This document shows, piece after piece, positions 1 through 5,177 of a stretch of DNA of 5,370 bases; position 1 is the stretch's first letter; the number at the start of each line of letters is the position of its first letter. The notes beneath the pieces are model-generated. The model saw only the letters and a program-made list of their open reading frames with translations. It made no database searches and was not told where the DNA came from. The stretch covers positions 1 through 5,370 of the forward strand of contig QOAM01000111.1 of assembly GCA_003978075.1 (NCBI GenBank), given 5' to 3'. Origin of the DNA: Thermodesulfatator sp. Its GTDB lineage: Bacteria > Desulfobacterota > Thermodesulfobacteria > Thermodesulfobacteriales > Thermodesulfobacteriaceae. The translations under genes and the position numbers were made by a program.

Positions 1-248
1 CCACCGCCCTTTCCCTGGTAGGACGCAAGACCGATCCCTTAAAAATTTTCACCGTCATCGGGGTCTTCGGGCTGGTCTGTCTCTTGACCTATCTCTGTTT
101 CATTTACGGAGAGAGCCTCACCAAGCGCTTTCGTCCTTACTGGGTGGGGGTGATGACCCGGCTCATGGGTTTAATCCTGGCGGTCATGGCCGTCCAAATG
201 ATTCTTGAGGGTCTGGGAGAGGTCCTCCCTCAAATGCTAGCAAGATAA
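1..248 (+). CDS. MarC-family integral membrane protein, C-terminal part (5' end outside window)
   Basis: Reading from base 3 gives 81 codons up to the TAA at 246-248; the start lies before the window. The fragment has two hydrophobic segments. The first runs from KIFTVIGVFGLVCLLTYLCF and the second is in the region TRLMGLILAVMAVQMILEGL, followed by a short tail ending QMLAR. The 'TRLMGL-ILA-MAVQ-ILEGL' pattern is typical of the last transmembrane helix of the MarC (UPF0056) family. These are inner-membrane proteins of about 200-210 residues with six predicted helices and no firmly established transport substrate; the old link to multiple antibiotic resistance is not well supported. The gene converges on the ABC ATPase gene. 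Family assignment is by remembered motif only. Confidence 0.75.
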   Translation, partial: TALSLVGRKTDPLKIFTVIGVFGLVCLLTYLCFIYGESLTKRFRPYWVGVMTRLMGLILAVMAVQMILEGLGEVLPQMLAR

Positions 249-430
249 AGAAAATTTCCTAGATACCGGCTCCAGCTTCTCCCACTCTAAAAATTCTTCT
301 CCGAAGATTGGCTCAAAGACGTGCGGCTAAAGAACACCTTTTCTCTATTTATCTCTCATGACACCGGCTACTTTCTATAACCTTTGACAGTTAAAAGGGG
401 CCACCGAGGATAAAGGGGGGCTTTCCTACC
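249..430. other. Convergent intergenic region between the marC-like and ABC ATPase genes
   Basis: No coding potential was recognised in these 182 bases, which are more AT-rich than the flanking genes. The 7-base word ACCGGCT occurs twice (265-271 and 363-369). A small perfect stem TCTTC/GAAGA lies around 295-308. On the + strand a TTGACA hexamer at 384-389 is a perfect -35 match, but only a poor -10 (AGGATA or GATAAA) follows it, and it points into the 3' end of the convergent ABC gene, so it is not called as a promoter. No classical terminator with a U-tract is visible for the marC-like gene. Confidence 0.5.
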
Positions 431-443
431 CTAAAACCCCCTT
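413..443 (-). terminator. Hairpin over the stop codon of the ABC ATPase gene, possible transcript end
   Basis: AAGGGGG (413-419) is perfectly complementary to CCCCCTT (437-443). In minus-strand RNA the stem extends by UUUU pairing with AAAG (one G-U wobble), with a single bulged C and an 8-base loop. On the + strand the same extension would contain a C/A mismatch, so the fold favours the minus transcript, that is, the ABC gene. The stop codon lies inside the stem. No uridine run follows, so this may protect or end the 3' end rather than be a standard intrinsic terminator. Confidence 0.4.
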
Positions 444-1291
444 GAAACATCCCTCCCGGTGAAGTGCAGAAAGGCGTCCTCGAGATTCACCCGGCGGAGG
501 GTCACGCTCTCCCCGGAGCGGGAAAGGCGCAGGGCCTCGCGCTCGGCCTCCTCCCGGGTGCGAAAGAAGCGGGTGGTGAGCCCTTCCCTGGTGACCACGT
601 CCACGGCCACCTCCCCCAGGTGGGCCATGAGGTTCTGCGGGGTGTCCAGGACCACGATGCGCCCCCGGTCCAGGAAGGCCACCCGGTCGGCCAGGAATTC
701 CGCCTCCTCGATGTAGTGGGTGGTAAGAAGGATGGTGGTCCCCCGGGCCTGGATCTGCTTGATGAGCCCCCAGAGGCGGCGCCGGATGTGGGGGTCAAGC
801 CCCACGGTGGGCTCGTCGAGAAAAAGAATGCGGGGCTCGTGGAGCAGGGCCCGGATGATGAGGAGCCGGCGGCGCAGGCCTCCGGAGAGGGTGCGCACCC
901 GGTCCCCGCGCCTTTCCCAGAGCCCGGAAAAGCGCAGGAGTTCCTCAGCCCGCTCCCGGATCTCGCGGCGGCTGAGCCCGAAAAGGAGCCCGTGGATGAG
1001 GAGGTTCTCCCAGACCGTGAGCTCCAGGTCCAGGTTGGTGGCCTGGGGTACCAGCCCGGCCATGCGCTTGGCATAGAGAGGTTCGGCGAAGATGTCCCGG
1101 CCGAAAAACCAGGCCCGCCCCCCGGAGGTCCGGGTGAGCCCGGTGAGAATGCGGATGGTGGTGGTCTTTCCCGCCCCGTTCGGACCGAGGAGGGCGAAGA
1201 GCTCCCCCTCCCGGATCTCAAAGGAGATCCCGGAAAGGGCCCGCAGTCTCCCGTAATCCTTGGTAAGACCCTCCACCCGCACCGCGGACAT
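431..1291 (-). CDS. ABC transporter ATP-binding protein (DrrA/NodI/CcmA-type exporter ATPase)
   Basis: This 286-residue protein is a complete nucleotide-binding subunit, expected at the cytoplasmic face of an ABC exporter where it hydrolyses ATP to drive a partner permease. Visible motifs in order are Walker A GPNGAGKT (36-43), Q-loop Gln83 in VPQATNLD, signature LSGG (135-138), Walker B ILFLDE (155-160, catalytic Glu160), D-loop GLD (164-166) and H-loop His192 in LTTHYIEEAE. The C-terminal extension ends 'VNLEDAFLHFTGR', a sequence style typical of the multidrug/polysaccharide exporter ATPases related to DrrA and NodI. The length is normal for that group. ATG at 1291 is the first possible start, because a TAA lies in frame four codons upstream; no good Shine-Dalgarno precedes it. 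No permease gene adjoins it: a convergent marC-like gene lies downstream and a divergent DUF488 gene upstream. The substrate cannot be inferred. Confidence 0.95.
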   Translation of the reverse strand: MSAVRVEGLTKDYGRLRALSGISFEIREGELFALLGPNGAGKTTTIRILTGLTRTSGGRAWFFGRDIFAEPLYAKRMAGLVPQATNLDLELTVWENLLIHGLLFGLSRREIRERAEELLRFSGLWERRGDRVRTLSGGLRRRLLIIRALLHEPRILFLDEPTVGLDPHIRRRLWGLIKQIQARGTTILLTTHYIEEAEFLADRVAFLDRGRIVVLDTPQNLMAHLGEVAVDVVTREGLTTRFFRTREEAEREALRLSRSGESVTLRRVNLEDAFLHFTGRDVSRGF

Positions 1292-1295
1292 GGAG

Positions 1296-1305
1296 TATGA
1301 TTAAA
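1296..1305. promoter_or_regulatory. Possible overlapping -10 elements of the divergent ABC/DUF488 pair
   Basis: The start codons of the two divergent genes are separated by 5 bases only. At 1296-1301 the + strand reads TATGAT (5/6 match to TATAAT), overlapping the DUF488 ATG. At 1305-1300 the minus strand reads TTTAAT (5/6). Neither has a convincing -35 at normal spacing. A + transcript from TATGAT would begin around 1308, just before an in-frame GTG at 1312. This is speculative and based on hexamer matches alone. Confidence 0.2.
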
Positions 1306-1851
1306 ACAGAAGTGAAGGGAATCATCTACACCGTGGGACATTCCACGCATCCGGCCGAGGGGTTTCTGGGGCTTCTTGTGCGCCACGGGATCAAGGCCCT
1401 GGCGGACATCAGGCGCTGGCCCTCCTCGCGCCGTTTCCCCCATTTTCGGGGCCCGGCCCTGCGGGATTTTCTAGCGGCCCACGGGATCCTCTACCGGCAC
1501 TTTCCGGATCTCGGGGGCTGGCGCAAACCCCGGCCCGACTCCCCCAACACCGGCCTCACCTCCCCGGGCTTTCGCGGCTACGCCGACCACATGCAGAGCC
1601 CGGAGTTCCAGGAGGCCCTTGCGGAACTTCTCCGCCTGGCCCGGGAGCATCCCACGGCCCTCATGTGCGCCGAGGGTCTTCCCTGGCGCTGCCACCGCTG
1701 GTTCCTTGCGGATCTGCTGCTGGTGCGGGGCCTGCGGGTGATCCACATCCTCCCGGACGGAAGCCTGCGCGAACACCGCCTCCACCCCCTGGCCCGCCCT
1801 GCAGGAGACCATTTGATCTACCGCCCTCTTTTGCAAGAGGTCAACGCGTAA
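1297..1851 (+). CDS. DUF488 family protein
   Basis: The 184-residue protein has the hallmarks of the DUF488 family. Near the N-terminus is YTVGHST (11-17), then ADIRRWPSSRRFPHF (36-50) with the conserved D-x-R and Pro/Ser, an LGG motif (72-74), and the C-terminal CAEG (124-127) and CHR (132-134) pair followed by 'RGLRVIHI'. The two Cys, the Glu and the His look like a conserved active or binding site, but the biochemical function of the family is not established as far as I know. ATG at 1297 is taken as the start. The only SD-like bases (GGAG 1292-1295) are one base away, which is too close, and an in-frame GTG at 1312 would still retain the YTVGHS strand, so the start is uncertain by five codons. 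The protein is cytoplasmic, with no signal or membrane segment. Confidence 0.9.
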   Translation: MIKTEVKGIIYTVGHSTHPAEGFLGLLVRHGIKALADIRRWPSSRRFPHFRGPALRDFLAAHGILYRHFPDLGGWRKPRPDSPNTGLTSPGFRGYADHMQSPEFQEALAELLRLAREHPTALMCAEGLPWRCHRWFLADLLLVRGLRVIHILPDGSLREHRLHPLARPAGDHLIYRPLLQEVNA

Positions 1852-1860
1852 GCACCTCTT
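1835..1860 (+). terminator. Weak stem-loop at the end of the DUF488 gene
   Basis: AAGAGGT (1835-1841) pairs perfectly with ACCTCTT (1854-1860) across a 12-base loop that contains the stop codon. Only three T's follow (1859-1861) before the sequence turns to AAGG, and the stem is short, so intrinsic termination would be inefficient. It is the best candidate for a transcript end between the DUF488 gene and the following operon. Confidence 0.35.
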
Positions 1861-1977
1861 TAAGGAGACCCTCAAAAGAGTTAAAGAAGTTCTGGGGACT
1901 CGGCCTCCAACGCAAAGGGGTCTTTTTTAGGGGTCTTCTATAGGGTAGTATCTTTTAAGGATGAGTTGGAGGTAAAA
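1852..1977 (+). promoter_or_regulatory. Leader/promoter region of the four-gene coiled-coil/two-component operon
   Basis: The gap of 126 bases is the only non-coding stretch ahead of the operon and must hold its promoter if the genes are not read through from DUF488. The 9-base word AGGGGTCTT occurs at 1916-1924 and 1929-1937, a 13-base period compatible with an operator or a slippage product. AGACCC (1866-1871) is the inverse of the GGGTCT core at 1918-1923. A TAGTAT hexamer at 1946-1951 is a possible -10 (4/6) but has no convincing -35, just a T-run at 1923-1928. Any response-regulator box would be expected here, since OmpR-type regulators bind direct repeats of about 10-11 bases. Confidence 0.3.
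1968..1973 (+). promoter_or_regulatory. Ribosome binding site that fixes the start at 1978
   Basis: GGAGGT is a perfect Shine-Dalgarno core, followed by four A's and then ATG at 1978. It would lie inside the coding region if the in-frame TTG at 1966 were used, so ATG 1978 is the real start. Confidence 0.85.
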
Positions 1978-3012
1978 ATGAGCAGTCGCGTGCTTAAATT
2001 TTTCGAAAAACTGCCCCCGGAGATCAAGTCTTATTTTCTCGAATTTTATGAGGTCTTAGAGCAGGAACTGGGGGAACGGATAACTCGTGAGGAATTTCAG
2101 GCCCTACATCAGGAGTTTCTGGAACATCGCAACCGATTCGAGGCCTTTGCCGAGCGCACCGAGGAGAACTTCCGTCGGGTCTGGGAGGCCATCGAACGCC
2201 TCACGGAGAGGGTGGACCGGCTCACCGTTCACTTAAACCAGCTCACGGAGAGGGTGGACCGGCTGGCGGAGCGGCAGGAGGAATTTGAAAGGGAGACTGA
2301 GGAGAACTTCCGTCGGGTCTGGGAGGCCATCGAACGCCTCACGGAGAGGGTAGATCGTTTAGCACAGCGGCAGGAGGAATTTGAAAGGAAGACCGAGGAG
2401 AATTTCCGCCGGGTCTGGGAGGCCATCGAACGCCTCAGCCAACGCGTAGACCAGCTCACCATCCGTTTGGACCAGCTCACCGAAAGGGTGGATAAGCTCA
2501 CCGAAAGGCTGGATAAGCTCACCGAAAGGGTGGATCGGCTGGCGCAGGATCTTCAGCGTCTCACCGAGCGGGTGGACAAACTGGCCGAACAGGTGGAAAA
2601 GCTCACCTTGGGCCTCTCTCGCACCCGGGAAGAGGTGGGAGGGCTGGCTCGCACCGTGGCCTACGCCCTGGAAAACGAGGCCTACCGGCACCTTCCCGCC
2701 TTTCTGCGCCGGCATCACGGGGTAGAGGTGGTGGATCGATTCGTGCGCACCTATCTCAACGGAGAAGAAGTGGACATCTTCGGAAAGGTGCGCCGCAACG
2801 GGGAGGAGCTGTATCTGGTGGGCGAGGCGGTCCTCAAGCTCGACGATCGGGAGAAACTCCGGTCGGTCTGGCGAAAGGTGGAGATAGTCAAGGAAGAGTT
2901 CGGAGGAGAGGTGCTGCCGGTTATTGTGACCCACATGGCCCACCCGGAGGTGCTGGATCGGGCCCGCCGGGCGGGTATCCTGGTGGTGCAGAGTTTTGAG
3001 TGGGTGGAATAA
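1978..3012 (+). CDS. Long coiled-coil protein with C-terminal degenerate PD-(D/E)XK nuclease-like domain
   Basis: The protein has 344 residues from ATG 1978, chosen because GGAGGT ends 4 bases before it; an in-frame TTG at 1966 overlaps that site. Residues 1-55 form a helical N-terminal region. Residues about 56-215 are a continuous predicted coiled coil. It contains three copies of a long unit (starting at residues 62, 108 and 140, core ENFRRVWEAIERL) and then seven heptads of the LTERVDK type (160-208). Residues about 220-344 resemble the restriction-endonuclease-like fold appended to such coils in thermophile proteins (DUF3782-like, from memory): a helix with Glu234 (LENEAYRHLP), Asp266 in GEEVDIFG, Glu283 in LVGEAVLK, then a helix, LPVIVTHMA and a final ILVVQSF strand. 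The expected E-x-K is E-A-V here, with Lys only at 287, so catalysis is doubtful. There is no signal peptide or TM segment, so it is probably cytoplasmic. Its end overlaps the start of the response regulator gene by 17 bases. Function unknown. Confidence 0.85.
   Translation: MSSRVLKFFEKLPPEIKSYFLEFYEVLEQELGERITREEFQALHQEFLEHRNRFEAFAERTEENFRRVWEAIERLTERVDRLTVHLNQLTERVDRLAERQEEFERETEENFRRVWEAIERLTERVDRLAQRQEEFERKTEENFRRVWEAIERLSQRVDQLTIRLDQLTERVDKLTERLDKLTERVDRLAQDLQRLTERVDKLAEQVEKLTLGLSRTREEVGGLARTVAYALENEAYRHLPAFLRRHHGVEVVDRFVRTYLNGEEVDIFGKVRRNGEELYLVGEAVLKLDDREKLRSVWRKVEIVKEEFGGEVLPVIVTHMAHPEVLDRARRAGILVVQSFEWVE
2161..2454 (+). repeat. Three long in-frame coiled-coil repeat units
   Basis: Units begin at 2161, 2299 and 2395 and encode the EENFRRVWEAIERL core. 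The first 53 bases of units 1 and 2 are identical at DNA level, including synonymous positions; unit 3 has diverged slightly. Spacing is 138 and then 96 bases (46 and 32 codons). The difference is 14 codons, exactly two heptads, so the coiled-coil phase is kept. This indicates recent duplication or gene conversion. Confidence 0.9.
2455..2601 (+). repeat. Seven 21-base heptad repeats (LTERVDK type)
   Basis: Seven successive 21-base units encode heptads with Leu at the first position and Val/Leu at the fifth. The units at 2476, 2497 and 2518 are almost identical (CTCACCGAAAGG core). This is expansion of a coiled coil within the gene; there are no unique spacers, so it is not a CRISPR array. Confidence 0.9.
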
Positions 3013-3667
3013 TCCGCGCGTCTTAATCATTGAAGACGACCCCCTTTTGGGGCCTTCCCTGGAGGAGTATCTCAACCGACGCGGCTTTGAGGCTCGCTGG
3101 CTGGCCGATGAAAGGCGCTGGCCTGAAATACTGCCCAAGGGTTTTGATCTTCTGGTCTTAGATCTCATGCTCCCCCACCTCCCTGGCGAACTGCTCCTGG
3201 CCGAAATCCGCAAAAGATTTTCCGAACTGCCCGTCCTGGTTCTTACGGCCAAGCGGGAACTGGAATCCAAAAAAGAGTGTTTCGAATTGGGGGCAGACGA
3301 TTACCTGGTCAAACCCTTTGAGGTGCTGGAGCTGGAATTGCGCCTCAAGGCCCTCTTGCGCCGGAAAAGATCTCTTTCCTGCCAGGAACGGATAGGGAAC
3401 GTCCTCGTGGATCTCGAAAGGGGTCTTCTCATCCGGGACGGGGAAGAGATCGTCCCTTCCCGCCGCACCTGGGACCTTCTTCTTTTTCTGCTCAAGAATC
3501 GGGGGAAGGTGATCTCCAAGGAAAAGATTCTCGATCACGTCTGGAGCGATGTCATAGTCAACGAGGAAACCCTCAGAAGTTATATCAAGGAATTGCGTCG
3601 TCTTCTTCCCGAAGGGGCCCTACAAACCTTTAAGGGACGGGGCTATCTTTTAAGAAAAGATATTTGA
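2996..3667 (+). CDS. OmpR/PhoB-family DNA-binding response regulator
   Basis: The protein has 223 residues. The receiver domain (about 8-120) has the acidic pair IIEDD (Glu13, Asp14, Asp15), phospho-acceptor Asp56 in LVLDLMLP, Thr84 in LVLTAK and Lys106 in LVKPFE, so all the residues needed for phosphorylation and switching are present. The C-terminal winged helix (about 128-223) has the OmpR-type pattern: WDLLLFLLKNRGKVISKEKIL, then VNEETLRSYIKELRRLLP and the wing TFKGRGYLL. It should bind DNA as a phosphorylated dimer. The start is taken as TTG 2996, which overlaps the end of the upstream gene by 17 bases. No ATG or GTG is available in frame near it, and GGTGGTG (2982-2988) is a suitable ribosome site 7 bases upstream, so translation is probably coupled. 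The cognate kinase is most likely the one two genes downstream. Its target genes are not visible, though autoregulation of this operon is plausible. Confidence 0.95.
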   Translation: MSGWNNPRVLIIEDDPLLGPSLEEYLNRRGFEARWLADERRWPEILPKGFDLLVLDLMLPHLPGELLLAEIRKRFSELPVLVLTAKRELESKKECFELGADDYLVKPFEVLELELRLKALLRRKRSLSCQERIGNVLVDLERGLLIRDGEEIVPSRRTWDLLLFLLKNRGKVISKEKILDHVWSDVIVNEETLRSYIKELRRLLPEGALQTFKGRGYLLRKDI

Positions 3668-3671
3668 AAAT

Positions 3672-3677
3672 GGAGGG
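3672..3677 (+). promoter_or_regulatory. Ribosome binding site of the exported coiled-coil gene
   Basis: GGAGGG lies 6 bases before ATG 3684, in the 16-base gap after the response regulator stop. It is the strongest ribosome site within the downstream part of the operon, which suggests that this protein may be made in larger amounts than the regulator (TTG start) and the kinase (GTG start, no clear site). Confidence 0.7.
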
Positions 3678-3683
3678 ATATAC

Positions 3684-4274
3684 ATGCGCAAAATAGTGTT
3701 TTTATTTCTACTTCTTTTTCCCTTTCAGACCTGGGCCATGAGTCCGAGTACGGAAAAACAGATCCTTATGGAATTGGCGGAGATCAAAGCCACCCTGCGA
3801 ACCTTTATGGAGGTCACCAACAAGCGCTTCGAGGATATGAACAAACGCTTCGAGGATATGAACAAACGCTTCGAGGACATCAACAAGCGCTTCGAGGATA
3901 TGAACAAGCGCTTCGAAGCCCTCCAGGAGGAAATGAATCGCCGCTTCGAGGCCCTGCAAAGAGAAATGGACAAACGTTTCGAGGAAGTGGACAAACGTTT
4001 CGAACAGGTAGATAAACGTTTCGAGCAGATGGACAAACGTTTCGAGCAAATGATGACCTTCCTCTGGATCCTTACGGCCATCTTCACCACCCTTACGGCG
4101 GTGGTGATCGGGTTCGCTTACTGGGACCGCCGCACCATCATTCGCCGGGCCCGGGAGGAAACCCTTAAAGATCTTGAAGAGGGCAAGCTAGGGGCCCTTC
4201 TTCGGGCCTTAAAGGAACTGGCCCGCGAAGATCGCCGTCTGGCGGAGATCCTCCGATCCTACGGTCTGCTCTAA
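3684..4274 (+). CDS. Exported, membrane-anchored coiled-coil protein between regulator and kinase genes
   Basis: The protein has 196 residues. Residues 1-18 look like a signal peptide (basic RK, hydrophobic core IVFLFLLLFPF, then TWA before Met19), although it could remain as an anchor. Residues 46-123 are ten repeats of the (N/D)KRFE type. There are heptads from 46 to 80, two 11-residue steps (74 to 85 to 96, with inserted QEEM and QREM), then heptads again to 123. A transmembrane helix spans about 125-147 (TFLWILTAIF...VIGFAYW), followed by a basic tail DRRTIIRRAR and a charged helical region to 196. Charge distribution favours a periplasmic coil with a cytoplasmic tail. The start has a clear GGAGGG site. 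The gene ends immediately before the kinase GTG. Similar small RFE-repeat proteins with a C-terminal helix exist in thermophiles without assigned function. From position and topology, a role as sensor, adaptor or scaffold for the kinase is inferred, not shown. Confidence 0.85.
   Translation: MRKIVFLFLLLFPFQTWAMSPSTEKQILMELAEIKATLRTFMEVTNKRFEDMNKRFEDMNKRFEDINKRFEDMNKRFEALQEEMNRRFEALQREMDKRFEEVDKRFEQVDKRFEQMDKRFEQMMTFLWILTAIFTTLTAVVIGFAYWDRRTIIRRAREETLKDLEEGKLGALLRALKELAREDRRLAEILRSYGLL
3819..4052 (+). repeat. Tandem 21-base repeats coding (N/D)KRFE heptads, in two codon-distinct blocks
   Basis: Ten copies of the RFE-type unit are present. In the first block (3819-3956) every RFE arginine is CGC (AAGCGCTTCGAG or AAACGCTTCGAG). 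In the second (3969-4052) it is CGT throughout (GACAAACGTTTCGAG). The two blocks are separated by the 33-base hendecad units. This points to two separate amplification events from two founder units. Confidence 0.9.
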
Positions 4275-5126
4275 GTGCTAAGCCGCTTTCACACCCGTGA
4301 AGCCCGCAAACTTTTCCTTTACTTCCTGGCGGTCCTCTTTTTGAGCCTGGCCATCCTTTTTACCGCCCTCTTCTTCCGCTACTTTTTGGAACGGAACCTC
4401 GGGGGCTCCCTCAGGACCTCCCTTAAGAGCTGGGCCCTCTATCTCCTTCTCTGGGAGGGGGTGCTGGCCCTTTCGGTCTCTTACGCCTTCTATCGCCTTC
4501 TGGCCGCTTACGAACGCTACCGCATGGAGCAGGAAGAGTTTTTGAGGCTCCTTCTGGCCTCGCTTTCCCACAAGTTCGGAAATTTTCTTTCCGCCCAGAA
4601 AGTCAATCTGGAGATCCTGGAAGATTCCCCTTCCAAGGAGGCCGTCACGCGTCTTAAGGAGGCCTGTCGGGCCATGGAGGGGGACCTGGAGAGCCTTATC
4701 GAGCTCCTCAAGCGCTCTCTGGAGGGAGCCTCCCGGGAAAAACCGCAGGGGCTCAAGGAATATATAGAGGGGCTTCTCCGGAGGTTCGAGATCCAGTTCG
4801 GCTCGCGTCGGGTCCATCTGAGCTTTCGCCATGCACCCTTTCCCTTAACTCCTGAGCTGGAACTGGTCCTTTTTTTCCTCTTGGAGAATGCCTTCCGCCA
4901 TTCCCGCCACCATATATGGATCCGCACCGGACGGGACTATATCCTTATCATGAACGATCTCTCCCCCCATCCCGTCCAGGGCACCGGCCTCGGCCTTTAT
5001 CTTTCTCAAAAGTTATTAAAAGCAGATAAGAGGATCCACTTAGTATTATACCGGAAAAAGGGTTTATTTCTGGCGTTGTTAGTCCCAACCAAGATGCCTA
5101 GAACAAGCACGGATTTTACACGTTAA
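4275..5126 (+). CDS. Compact two-TM sensor histidine kinase with atypical H and G1 boxes
   Basis: The protein has 283 residues and starts with GTG directly after the TAA of the previous gene, so it is probably translated by coupling; no good ribosome site is seen. Two transmembrane helices (about 13-37 and 53-76, the second with Glu61 inside) enclose only about 15 extracytoplasmic residues, and no HAMP, PAS or other sensor domain is present. The dimerisation/phosphoacceptor helix has His99 in SLSHKFGNFLSAQ. Asn103 matches the T/N position of the usual H-E-x-x-T/N motif, but Lys100 replaces the usual acidic residue. The ATPase domain is short: N box LLENAFRHS (Glu204, Asn205), NDLSP (227-231) where the G1 D-x-G would be, then G2 box GTGLGLYLSQ (236-245). 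The role inferred is phosphorylation of the response regulator encoded two genes upstream, with stimulus input from membrane partners. Codon use becomes AT-rich over the last 40 codons, and the final residues PRTSTDFTR extend past the domain. Confidence 0.9.
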   Translation: MLSRFHTREARKLFLYFLAVLFLSLAILFTALFFRYFLERNLGGSLRTSLKSWALYLLLWEGVLALSVSYAFYRLLAAYERYRMEQEEFLRLLLASLSHKFGNFLSAQKVNLEILEDSPSKEAVTRLKEACRAMEGDLESLIELLKRSLEGASREKPQGLKEYIEGLLRRFEIQFGSRRVHLSFRHAPFPLTPELELVLFFLLENAFRHSRHHIWIRTGRDYILIMNDLSPHPVQGTGLGLYLSQKLLKADKRIHLVLYRKKGLFLALLVPTKMPRTSTDFTR

Positions 5127-5177
5127 ATTCACGCAGGTCCGTAAAGAAATATTAACTTAAATTAAAGAGGTACGGAA
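5127..5177 (+). promoter_or_regulatory. AT-rich gap with possible promoter and stem before the last gene
   Basis: TTCACG (5128-5133) and TATTAA (5150-5155), 16 bases apart, are a weak sigma70-like pair (4/6 each). TCCGTA (5138-5143) and TACGGA (5171-5176) are a perfect 6-base inverted repeat whose right arm touches the ribosome site AGAGGT (5166-5171) of the next gene, so folding could reduce translation. No terminator is visible after the kinase gene. Confidence 0.25.

Noticed and set aside
384..414. Perfect TTGACA -35 hexamer on the + strand
   Set aside because: No acceptable -10 at 16-18 bases, and it would only produce antisense RNA into the ABC gene end; one hexamer is not enough.
464..1300. 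Long open frame of about 278 codons on the + strand, antisense to the ABC ATPase
   Set aside because: It is a by-product of GC-rich codons in the true gene: the protein is Pro/Gly/Glu-rich and without domains, while the minus strand has every ABC motif.
502..1443. Minus-strand open frame of 313 codons spanning the ABC/DUF488 boundary
   Set aside because: Low-complexity Ser/Pro/Gly translation in a shifted frame of the ABC gene; it conflicts with two clear genes.
1966..1977. TTG at 1966 as start of the coiled-coil gene
   Set aside because: The Shine-Dalgarno GGAGGT lies at 1968-1973, so the ATG at 1978 is correctly placed and the TTG would have its ribosome site inside the gene.
2359..3270. 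Minus-strand open frame of 303 codons opposite the coiled-coil and regulator genes
   Set aside because: Its composition is that of a reverse-complement shadow, with repeats mirrored from the heptads of the + strand gene and no family features.
3819..4052. CRISPR-like or satellite array
   Set aside because: The repeats are contiguous 21-base coding heptads with no unique spacers, and they lie in a continuous reading frame with signal peptide and TM helix.
3708..4090. Minus-strand open frames with LETFVH or SKRLS repeats
   Set aside because: These are antisense readings of the 21-base RFE repeats; the repetition follows from the + strand gene.
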